From: Acanthopleura granulata | Lineage: Eukaryota; Mollusca; Polyplacophora; Chitonida; Chitonidae | Length of the DNA: 64,000 nt | Direction: 5' to 3' | NCBI GenBank assembly: GCA_016165875.1 | Contig: JABBOT010000001.1 | Span: 9,861,306-9,925,305 of the forward strand | Shown here: piece by piece, positions 25,970 to 37,240 of the stretch | How positions within the stretch are numbered: position 1 is the first letter of the stretch | Layout: each line of letters starts with the position of its first letter | Made by a program: the position numbers and the translations under genes | The notes under the pieces: generated by a model | What the model was told of the DNA's origin: nothing | Databases searched by the model: none | The model's input: only the letters and a program-made list of their open reading frames with translations

Positions 25970-28900
25970 CTAATGAGGCGAGGAAAAGGGAAATGAGCTG
26001 TACATCAACAGACAACATCAAAACTAGATACCTGAAAATCCACTTTAATACTGTACATTAAGTTCTCCCTAGCAGTCCAGCTGTATATAATGAGATTATA
26101 TTCCATAACATAGCTTTTCTCAGAATGAGTTCTACCATGAGTAATCCTTTCATTATTTTTGTAAAAAGCCAATATGATTAACAAAAAAATTATATCATTA
26201 ATTCTTTAATTCCCATGGAAAAAGATCTAACACATGTATTTCTGCTAGTATGACCTTCAAACATCACAATTTAAGCTTTAACCAGCTAAAGAAATAACAG
26301 AAATTGCAAAAGTTATTTGCTTCAATTATGGAACAAACTTAACAGAAAGCCAAATGTATTTTGTCTTTAAAAATAAATACAATTTTTGTTTTTCATAAAT
26401 ATGTAGTCATCCTGACATCTCCATGGCCTGAAATGCATATGCGATTATAGATTAATGATTGTTTTTTTAATTCTTGCCTTTTCTGGATATGTTGAGATGT
26501 ATCATCACAAATAACAGTGTCCTAGCACCACAATGGTGGACGATGCCAGCTGAGCTGCAGTACTAACTCTGCTCTGGCCATACTGTATTGTCCGCTGGAA
26601 CATATGCTCCAAGTCGTGAAGTGCCAGTTTAAAATGCTATATGCCTACTTGTAAGAGAAAACTAGAGTCATTCTATCAAACCTTTTAAGCACGGGGACCA
26701 CAACATGTGGGACAGCAGGATCTTACCCAGGAATTTTTTCCCTGTTTTTTATTGAGTTTGGTAAGGAAAAAACAATGTTGGGGGTTTCCGATTTCACCCA
26801 CAAGGCCTTTTTCCCCCTTAACAGTTGGAAAAAGTTTTTGAATATATACTGAACATCTAATGTTGTACGCAATTTGAGGCACGTTAAAAGTGTATGTCCA
26901 CCACTTAAGCTGCCTGCGGGCAAACAATGGAGGGAAATTTTAACATAGTTGGAGAACCTCCTTACACAACAGTATTTATTTCAGTTATCCCAGTCTCATG
27001 GCTGACTGCGCCACATCACCCATTTACATGATGCCATCAGGCGCAATCAAAGAGAAGTGAAATGTGATCAGGGAAACAATCTATACCAGAATGTCATACA
27101 TTCACATTTCAAGTGGACACAAGATGGAACAAATTCTAACCTTACCTGATCTTAAAGAATTTCAACTCTTGTTTTTTTCTTTTTTTTGCTCGATAATTTA
27201 AAGCCTATCCAAAGATACAAAAAGCTCATGCAATGGGTGGCTGTTAGCCAAAACTTGAGCAGCCCTCATCAGACCTGCATGGAAACATCTCCACACTTGT
27301 AACCCACAGCCAGCCTTTCATCTTCTGGAGCATTACGAGGGAGGTGCACGGCTCTAGTTTTTAAGAGCATCTATGAAGAAGGGAATCCCGAAGCAGCAAA
27401 AGCTGCCAAATGAGACACCTGCGTCCAAGCAACACGCCACTTTTCAACAATCTTCAGTTCCCATTTGAAGGAGTTTTTTGTGACTAGAAAGCTTTGGGGT
27501 TTGCGCATGAGGTAAGCTGAATATTAAAATGTCAGATAGGATGGAAATCCTAGCCAGACCTACCTCATAGAAACACGCTCAACAAGAACTTTGTGAGAGC
27601 TCCCAGGATCCCTTAATACAGGCTGCTTTTCTCTTTGCATTATCCATACTGGCTTTTTGTTCAAAGTCAGTGGGCAGAAACAAGAAACAAAACAAAATGA
27701 CGGGGGGAAAAAGAAAAATGATATGACGAGAAAAAAAAAAATGAAGAATGAAAATCTCTTTAAAATATGTGTCAAAACAGGAAAGGTCAACATTTCTAGT
27801 GATACCTGTAAGTATTGGCAGGAGGAATTAGAGTAAACATGTTGTCTGCTGGTTCTGGTCAATCAAAAGCCATTGGTCGCAGTCAAACTGCAGAAATCAG
27901 AGCAACTCCAACTCCACCCTTCACCTGAAAAATCACTTCCATGGCAACCAGCAGAGGTGCAGTTTTTTTCCTCTCCCCTGTTTTTGTCAGTCGTTCTTGC
28001 AGACAAAGGGACACCTGAACTGAACAGGTTACATGAAAACTTGATAGTCTCAATAGAGTAGCACTCGAGGGGAATGAGGGGCGGGTGCACACACCGCAAA
28101 CGGCCTGTCAATAGGAACATAGCCTCTGTTTGGTAGGACATCAATGTAAACGAGTTACGTATGTCAGACTTGTACAATCGATTTTCACCGGCCATACAGC
28201 GACTTGCCAGATTGCATCAATGAAGTGACAGGTGATTCAAGTGTGACAATTATTGCCTCACAGAAAAATATTGAATCTGTCACAGGTCTCTTTAGATTGT
28301 CAGCGGCTTGTGAAGCGTGAGGAGCCTGGGACGCATTTAACAACATAGCCCACTGCCTAATTGCAAATTAAAGTTTCACTACACACATATGCTAGGAGAT
28401 GAAAGGGGGCTATTTGAGACATGCCCTTCCTCCGAAACAAGACATGTGGACAAAGGCCTTCCTTTTGCATAAGCGAGATAATGTCAGTATACGGAATCAT
28501 CAATCTATCAAATTATAAACCAGCCTTAGTAGGGCATCCTGAGACTGAGGGTTCAACTGCTTTGTCGTCATGGCATACACTCTAGTTCGGTTGGAAACAA
28601 TCCACATCAGGACAGGCCTCTATTGAACAACTTTACATCACACTTCATCCGGAGTAGAATCCCACTCTGTCATAACTCTGTATTCCTCGAGTATGAACAA
28701 AAAAAATCACTTACGGCTCGTCATTCAATACTACACTATATCAGTAACAATGAACGCACTCACAGCACGTCACTAAACGCCACGATTCATTTACTAAACC
28801 ACATTAACCGGCCAAAAGCCAATAGCAACTCTATTCACCCAAGGCTTCCATCTCACAGTTTTCTGGAAAAGCCATTGTTACAGGATAACATCCCATCTCA

Positions 28901-30559
28901 GATTTGATAACCTCATCCGACTTTAAAATAGCATATGTAAATTTCTATACCTGTATGCAGAGGCAAATACTTGTCAAGCCGACACCGTATTTTCAATTAA
29001 ATCATCAAGTCATCAATAAGAATGGGAGATAAAATCAATGGCTAATTCATATAGAAAGACCTTCCTTACAATTATCTCATGTATCTTTCACACTGAGGAA
29101 CATCATATTGCTGAATTCTAATTCTAGAGAAACAAGTCGCTACAAGTTTCAGAAGACCAAATAAATTGAACATTTTCAACATGCATGGATTCACAAAGCT
29201 GGAGCACTATTTTCGGGAGGTATCCTGCAAAAGGTTTCCACAATGAATGAACTTCTTGAATGTCTTAGTGAGGGCCAGTTGGCTTTTAAGTTCACAGGGG
29301 CCGACTCCACAAAGTCAGTTTTAACTTCAGTTAATACTGGAAGTGTTATGTTAACACTTACTTCTGTACCATTAAATTAAAAATTAGAACATTTTACACG
29401 TTTTACATTAAAAAATATGTATCAAATTTTGACTCCTCATGTCATAAACTATCTATTATAGTGAGGAGTTACGTCAAAAACTAGTTCATGAATTCAACTC
29501 CTTGACTTCATGATTTCGTGGAACTATCTATGTCAGTAAAATGATGTTACCAGGTAAACAACGATATCTATCTGACCCAGAATACATAAGCTTTGCTGGT
29601 CATCCCATTTACAGCTGTGTCTCAAGTTTGACAAGTATTGCCCTTTCACATTTGCACCTTACCCTCACAACACTGATCACAGACATAATAGTATTACAGT
29701 AACTGTCATTATGAAGTCGCTCAATCTCACTCTGATACCAACATGAGAACATGCTGTGTTTTATTAAGCAGAGTTGTTTCCCTTGCTCTACAAATTTCAG
29801 AACCCATTGAAATTTCAAAATGACTGAAGGCAAGTTCAAAACTGTCACTTCCATTTCCTGGCCAACACCTTTGCCCTACTTCAAGATCCAGGTATAATTC
29901 TCTCACACTTACAAACAGCCAAAAGTATACAACAGGAATGGTATATTTCAAATGATGTAATACATTTCACTTGGGTTCATACATTCAATTTATTGTTTAA
30001 AATATTACTATTATCAGATAAATACCGTGAATGTGACTTCAGAAAAGCTGATACACAATGATTTTAGCCTGAAATACCATTAATACCATCTGCCACTTTG
30101 CTCACATTATCCATGCAGCATGGCCTGTACAGATTAGGTAAGTCACACTTGATTACCTCCCCTGACTCAACTATTCTTGCTGATCACCGCAAAACAGCAT
30201 AAAATCAATTTGAAGACTGCCAATGAACTGACCACTTTCATTCCAGCCACAGCAATATTATTCAGAATGGGAAAACCAAAGATAAAGGATCATTCTGATG
30301 AATGAAGCACAGAATGTTTGTGAAGAGATACAAACAGGTTTCCAACCCTTGGTAATCACTACACAGAGACAAGAATCAGGAAGATCAGAGACTATGAAAT
30401 GTTGAAAACAGTCAGATTTATCGGCCAATGTAGATCCAAGTTGCACCTACATAATGAGAGAAGTACTCTGTACTGTAAGTCATTTGTACTTACTATTGTT
30501 AAATAGTGCCAAATGTGCGTGGTTACAAGGTTAAGTTGCCTATTGCTGCTCATTTTAGT
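25970..30559. other. Presumed intron
   Basis: Apart from the weak 59-nt cassette at 27564-27622, nothing is supported. A 94-codon plus-strand frame at 28623-28907 has no recognisable features. Confidence 0.45.
27564..27622 (-). CDS. Candidate alternative 59-nt exon (weak)
   Basis: The minus strand shows AG|CCTGTATT at the left boundary, 59 nt, then TATGAG|gtaggtct. Phase 0 is open and reads PVLRDPGSSHKV and onward, ending in phase 2 like the other cassettes. The acceptor lacks a pyrimidine tract (tgcaaagagaaaagcag), so the case rests on length, phase and donor. It could be a chance match. Confidence 0.18.
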
Positions 30560-30870
30560 TTAGGATCTACTAATACTGAGATAAGCTTAATTTTCGATAT
30601 ACATGTATTAAGTGCATGTTCTGTCCTGCTATGTTTAATGTTCTGTGAAACTCTGAATATGACACAAGCCTACCTCATGGACATACCAAAGTCAAGCTTA
30701 CAGCTTGATAACATTAATAATCTGAGATAAGCCTACCTGTTGAATATATAAGAGCTCATGCTAGAGTATGGTAACACTGAGATAAGTTTACTGCTTGACA
30801 ATTATGGAGAATCTGAGATACTGTAGGCTTACCTGCTGGATATACAAGAGTTCATGTTAACAGTGTCCTC
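30560..30870. repeat. Degenerate tandem units reaching into a candidate exon
   Basis: The pattern CTGAGATAAGCCTACCTG, an ATATANAAGAG segment and TTCATG appears at 30706-30765 and 30805-30860, with weaker versions near 30575 and 30650. The last unit contains the donor and 3' half of the candidate exon at 30833-30891. Confidence 0.55.
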
Positions 30871-30891
30871 TGTACTATCCGGCCCGAAAAA
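30833..30891 (-). CDS. Candidate alternative 59-nt exon
   Basis: On the minus strand an acceptor (catcatttcag) is followed by 59 nt and a donor (CCAGCAG|gtaagcct). Only the phase-0 frame is open; it starts FFGPDSTED and ends CISS plus two bases. The other two frames have stops. Phase 0 to 2 fits between the first exon (42801-42878) and the exon at 17511-17570. The 3' half of the exon and its donor match neighbouring degenerate repeat units at 30.56-30.77 kb, so the exon may be young or spurious. Confidence 0.3.
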
Positions 30892-31839
30892 CTGAAATGA
30901 TGAAACAATGAAAACATTAGATCTCAAATCATTTAGTGCCGTAAATGATTTATTTCTTCTTTTACACCTTTATGACAAAACTCAGTGTTTACACTAATAT
31001 AAAATCAGTGAGATATCATCTTCGATCCAAAAGTAGAAACTTGTATCATACAGTACATTTCGCTTGTCGTCCATCATTTTTGCTTTCTTTTCGGTTTACC
31101 CCTTGCATGTCTTCCCCACAGTGAATATAATCATATTTTGAGTGTAGCAATGACACCTGAACTGACCTGTATCATATACAATGTGCATATAGAGCTTCAT
31201 AATTTTAATCATAGACACAAAAGGATCGTATTACGTACACAAGGTATATTCTTGATTTTGCCATCTGGTCAGTAAAACAATCAGACTTATAAGCATACAC
31301 TTAAGTTATCTTTTCCACATAATGACGTTTACCATTCTTTTCTTACACTTTATTTTATACCAGAATTAAACTTTGTCTTTGTATGCCAACGCCTTTGGCA
31401 ATTGTTGTATTTTGAGTAAGTGTTCTAATATTAAAACTTAAGACAGCGCAAGGAGACTCAATATTGATGGAGTAGTCTCCCTTGTATCAAAGCCCAGGCA
31501 AGAGCCTTTAACAGTCTGGCTATAGTACTGTACGTAGCTTTGAGTGGCATTTCTTTCGATATACAGTGCATAATAATTTCCTTATTATTCTGAATTAACC
31601 AAGTTGCAAGCCTTAAAGGTGGGCAAAGATCTATATCAGTTGAATGAGCACCATGATGCCATAGGCTAAAATAAACAGGTTTACTATAATATCAGGGAAA
31701 ATATCAACAGGCCTCCTTTTATATACGTGTCATAAAAACACCTTTCCAGCAAAATGTTAACCACAAAAATGCAAGGGGAATAATTATGTTTTTCCCTTAA
31801 ATGCAACATTGAACTGAAACTCTGATGACTAACAGGGAA

Positions 31840-32440
31840 ATTAATGTTCTAAACATTCTCTATTTATACATTAATTGGACATATATCTACAATTACATTA
31901 ATGAACATGTGTGTACGCTTACATCAAATGTGCCTTTACCTTAAACAGACATGTACCCACATGTACCCCTGTAATAATGGGCAGGTATCTCCCCTTACAC
32001 TAAATGGAGAGGCCTTCTTTTTCACTAAATGTCTATTATTAGCAAATAACTGCTGTAACATTAATGGATATATGTCCTCTCTTACATCATGAACATGATC
32101 ACTTTTTCATTATTGGACATGTGTCATTTCATACATTAATGGACATAGGTCATCTCTTTCATTAATGGCATGATTAGCAATAATGACCATATGTTTGGTC
32201 TTGCATTCAACTGAGACATGCCTACTCTTAGATTAATGCTTTTCTCTTACATGTCAATTGACAAGAGTCTTTTCTTACATTACACGTCTTCTCTTACATT
32301 AAGACGTGTTTACTCTTACATTAAGACATGTGTTTACTCTTACATTAAATGAACATGCATCTTCTCTTTCACAATGGACATTTGTGTTTTCATACATTAT
32401 GGGTCATGAGTTAACTCTAAGGGCAATACGCTCTCATACA
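31840..32440. repeat. Degenerate ~30-40 bp tandem repeat
   Basis: The theme CTCTTACATTAATGGACATG recurs irregularly, for instance near 31870, 32070, 32140, 32290 and 32335. Units vary in length and sequence, so the array is old. Confidence 0.7.
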
Positions 32441-35148
32441 TTCTAACACTGATCAAAATTTAACATGGGCCTTCTAAAACACAGGGTAACACCTGCTTAC
32501 GGTAATGTTTACAGTGACCCATGTATTACCATGATTTTACCATATGTCCTAGTGGTATACAGACCATGAAGCCTAACGGTGCTGCAGCCGCTACTGACAG
32601 ACAGGGAATACTAGCCTGGCAAAACACCTATGTACATGTATGGGATTGATTTGTCTCTTGGGAAGAATAACCTCATGAGAAAATCTCCATCCCTTTATCA
32701 TCAAATTTTCACAAGGCTTACTTGTGAATTAAGCAATTAATGTCCATCACAAGGATTTCCCATGATTTCATCAATAATAGATATGTAGGTAATGGGATAA
32801 ACTGGTCGTAAATCTATGTCAGTATGAAAGGAGCAGCACAACCCTACTTGTACATGAACCTGTATACAAACAGTTACCCATGACTGTAGCCCACCTAGAT
32901 ACGGCCAAGTCAAAGTCCCTGTTGTACTGTCGGCTACCTCTGCACAATTTCTACCGCTCACAATTCAAAAATTTTGACAGGGTCATAAAATCCATGAACT
33001 GCATTTGTCTACTGCATAATCTATTGTTTTGTTGAGTATACACTTGCCCTTGTCCTACCATTTAAGTCTCATTTTCTACTGAATGAACCATAATGAATTG
33101 GTATAATGGACATTCATGCACCCATAATGGGCCTTTAGTACGTTTTTTCATGTTCTCCCTATTGTTTTCAGAACTGTATCACATGCAGACGAAAGTAGAT
33201 TGACATAGGTTCAAACAATTAGGCTGTTTACATTCTGAAATTACACAAATCTGACATTCTTTGAGTGAGCAACATTCCAAGTTAGTCTCAGCCCAAAGAG
33301 CAGCTGACAGTCATGCAAATGACACCGGATAACAATTACTCCTACAAAAGCTGTTGTCTCCACATGTGGATCACCTGGGGACAATGTGCAAACGTCGGGA
33401 ATTCAACTACATCTGAGACGTGTATTCAAACATGTATTCAATTATGATATATCTATAAAACTTAAACTGGGCAGCCAGGTAGGTGTAAAATGAAACATTC
33501 TATCATGATCCAAGTCTTTTGATGAGCTTGAAATAGTTACCTTAATTTATTAGTGACAATCATTATACTGTGGCGCAGCTCTGTCTACCCTTTGCAGAAA
33601 ACATGCACAGTCACACTAATTAAGCATTAAGTTATTTAGTGTAACCATAAGCAGTCTGAGCCTGATAAACTGATAACACACCTGGTAAAGAGAGCCGGTA
33701 AGTATCTCAGTACACACAGATAATATCAGCAATTCATATCTGATAGGTAAGAGATCTGAGCACATGGATTTCTCTACAGTGCAGACCATACAACCACCAT
33801 GACATTTACTCAACATATCAAACTCTTATCACAGATTTGTCACCATGACTGAATGAGTCATTACCTACCGGGTCGACATAGGTGTACACAGACAAATTCA
33901 ATATACATGTAGATGTAGTCTACCTGCTATTGTGTTTATCTGGTTGGACGTCTGTAGGGGAGCTGTAAGCACATGTAGCTAGGATTGTGGTTTTCACAGA
34001 CAATGTAGAAGCTACCTACAAGGTTTTATCCTTGGTCAGTGTCACATATTATCACGCATGATAACTTGGACATCTATCATGATATCACCTGTACGACAAT
34101 CAGCTAATCAGACTCGGGTATGGACCAGACAAGGCTCATTTTGTCCAGATAGTTAGTTAGTTAGTTGTGATGAATGACAAACCTGATATCAGGCAAGTAA
34201 CAGAAAATGGAGGCTAGACTACCAGGATTTAGGAGCATCTTTCTTGACAAGGATTCACGGTCAAGCCATGAACCAGGGAGCATGCAGTTAGCAGCTAGAA
34301 AGTGGACGGCCTGTAAACCACAACGTGACCATACCATGTAGGTTTGTGTGGTCTACTAGATCTGTGGCCATAACCACTCGTGTAGTTTTTTTTTTCATGT
34401 TAACAGGTTTAATCCAGACCATGCAAAAGATTGCAACTGGAGGATATATCTTAGGTCATAATACACATGTCAACTAAGTTTTAAAATCACAGGTATGAAA
34501 GTCTTTACACCTGTACTACTCTCAAAGGTAACAATCAAGAGATCAACACTAGGGTGCATACCAACAGGTGTGGTGACAACTCAAAACACTCATAATTCAC
34601 ATCAACACTTTTATAATATATACATGTACCCAGTATCTGTTGCCACTTATTTCTGAAAATTATGCAGGATTAAAATAAGATAACAGCTGTGATATGTTCA
34701 TGCTTGTAATTAATACCAAGTTTGTAACAGGCGATATTTGTGACTATAAAACTGTGACAGAACATCATATATTCATCCAAACTTGTGATGCCATTTAACC
34801 CTGTTAAGGCCATCGATCACATCTGCTGCATCCCCGCAGAACTAAAGACAAGATAATGCTGTGATTGTAAGACATCAATGTAATTACTTCCCGTCCATCT
34901 TCAGAAATCCTCTTTCATAGGTACTAATGATGAGAAGAGGGCTGGAATAAGCATATCCTCTTAAATATGCTCTAAGATAATTCTTGGTCATAGCATTGAT
35001 CATCAAAAGCTGCTTATCACTCTCTTGGCAACTCTTGTTTCCTTTCTGGACCGGTGTTAATGCCCAGGTGTGCAGCCACTGAGAGGTTCTGTTGACATCA
35101 AATACAAGTGTTGACAGAAAGGCCAGCATATTGACTCAGCCAATTTAC

Positions 35149-35207
35149 CTGTGCAAACCTTAAGGAAGTCTACCTATCAATATTTAAACTTGCCATTGAG
35201 GAGAGTG
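35149..35207 (-). other. Exon-like 59-nt segment with stops in all frames
   Basis: A strong acceptor (ttgattttttttcag) and a plausible donor (GCACAG|gtaaattg) bound a 59-nt segment on the minus strand. All three frames contain a stop codon, so it cannot be an ordinary coding exon. It has the same length as three open cassettes downstream. It may be a decayed cassette, a non-coding or 'poison' exon, or a chance pairing of splice-like sites. Confidence 0.15.
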
Positions 35208-36039
35208 CTGAAAAAAAATCAACGTGCGGCTTGTACAGGGAAATCTCTCCTTCTAAAACACTTGAATGTATTCTTTATGTATTAACACGGACATCCACTT
35301 AAGAAATAGCTGGTTTTAAAATAACCTGTTTACAAATGAACATTTTCTGCAACAATGCACAAGATACAAGTAAAAGTGTACCCTTTGGATAAAAAGTGCT
35401 TCTGACATGGTGGATGAACAGCTATAACAAAACATCAGATTATGTAGGCAGACAGCCCATACATGTAACTTGCATATGTTTTATTATAAATAGAAGCTAA
35501 CAAAAATAATAGATGTTCCAAATTATAATTTTTTTTTTTTTCACTTTTGGCCAAAAAAGAATTAAACAAAAACATAATTGTTTTACTGAAATATCCAAGT
35601 TTCCAAGAAACTGTGAAAGGCAAACATTCTCTGTTAGAGCAGATTTTTTGGCATAATTTGGAGAAAATTCTCATTCCTAAAATTGGCTCTTGTCAACATA
35701 ATTTTCAACAGATTTTTTATATGAAAAAAATTATTCTGAAATCTATAAAAGAGTTCTTCCTATGAAAGTTGCATTCCAAGTATCCACAAGCCCTTTAAGC
35801 CAAATTCCAGGAAAAAAACCACAAACCAAAAAAAAATAACCACTTGTGTACTGAACTCTGGCCATTACATCCTTTGCCATCGGAAACACCTGTCTAGTAA
35901 TAACAGATAATAGATGTCATTTGTCAAAGAGGTTGGCCTAATTAAACCCACCATATTTTAAACATACTATATGGCAAAATCTTGAAGAGAATTATTTGCA
36001 GTTGTCTAAATGTAAATTTATTGATGTGATGTAAATGTT

Positions 36040-36110
36040 TTTTATTTACATGTTGTTCAAGAATACTTCACTTATCTGATTGTGGTCAATGTTACCTATG
36101 ACAGAAAGAC
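36040..36110. mobile_element. Possible decayed SINE fragment
   Basis: A TTTTATTTACATG run followed by CAAGAATACTTCACTTATCTGA matches the tail-proximal part of the SINE at 40402-40610 with several differences. It is short and could be chance. Confidence 0.35.
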
Positions 36111-36489
36111 AGACTTTCTTTCTTGATCTATCCACCCAAAACACAAAGGAGTTTAATCACAGGAATTGTCTTTTGTTATTCTCCATTCAAATCTAACTCA
36201 ATACTAGGTAAATACGAGAGGTCATGTATGTGTACCATACGATATATATCTGTTTGGGTCAGAGGAACATCCAAGTTTATGATTACAGAGATGCCAGTCC
36301 CCTGACAAACTGAACTGTAGGCCAATGTCACTTTACACAGACAGGTGTTGGCTTTCAATCAATAAAATAACACAGCACATCGCCTCATTAATTCTCCATT
36401 ATGGAAGGGTACAATGGCTGAACTAAGCAGTCCTATCCCAGGCAATTCCCTCACCATAGCTAGGATCATCTTACACAGAGAAGCTTGGT

Positions 36490-37240
36490 GTGATCATAAT
36501 GTTACAACTCTATCAGGTCTTAATGGCAATCTACACCCAGGCAATGAGCAACATAACACACTATCCGGGCACTGCCCATACACACTTAATCCAAATCATG
36601 CTACAGTTGTATCAGGTCTTAATCCAAATCTCTGCTACACAAAGCTTTGACCCAGATAGTGCCAATAATACAAGCCAAATGATATGTTACAACTGTATCA
36701 GGCCTTCATCACAGTTTCTAATACACCCAGGCAATGAGCAACGTATCGCACTGTCCTCGTATTGCCACTACCTGTTTCAGCCAAATTATGTTACAACTGT
36801 ATCAGGCCTTCATCACAGTTTCTAATACACCCAGGCAATGAGCAACGTATCGCACTGTCCTCGTACTGCCACTACCTGTTTCAGGAAAATTATGTTACAA
36901 CTGTATCTGGCCTTCATCACAGTTTCTAATACACCCAGGCAATGAGCAACGTATTGCACTGTCCTCGTATTGCCACTAGCTGTTTCAGCCAAATTATGTT
37001 ACAACTGTATCAGGCCTTCATCACAGTTTCTAATACACCCAGACAAATGATCAACATAATGCAATGTCCCAGCAATGCCCTTACTTGTTTTAGCTAGATT
37101 ATGTTACAACTGTATCAGGCCTTCATCACTGCCTCTAGTACACTCAGGCAAATGATCAACACAACATAACCCCCTAGCAATGATGCTAGGTATTTATTGC
37201 AATCTCTGCCATATAAAGCAGTGTCCTAGCTACTGTCCAT
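36490..37240. repeat. ~104-bp tandem repeat, about 7 copies
   Basis: The landmark ATGTTACAACTGTATCAGG recurs near 36499, 36684, 36788, 36892, 36996 and 37101 (104-105 bp apart in the central copies), with a diverged unit near 36598. Central copies are closest to each other and edge copies are more diverged, the usual pattern of unequal exchange. A shared GGCAATGAGCAAC segment is included. No lasting reading frame. Confidence 0.92.

Larger units (their letters stand above)
30892..36039. other. Presumed intron
   Basis: Contains the degenerate array at 31840-32440, a TTAG microsatellite near 34143 and the stop-containing exon-like segment at 35149. No coding support. Confidence 0.45.

Noticed and set aside
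28623..28907. 94-codon plus-strand ORF
   Set aside because: No start context, splice signals or recognisable motifs.
33841..33900. Minus-strand segment reading TYVDP before a donor-like gtaggtaat
   Set aside because: It suggested an Eph-receptor juxtamembrane motif, but no acceptor precedes it and the similarity is only five residues.
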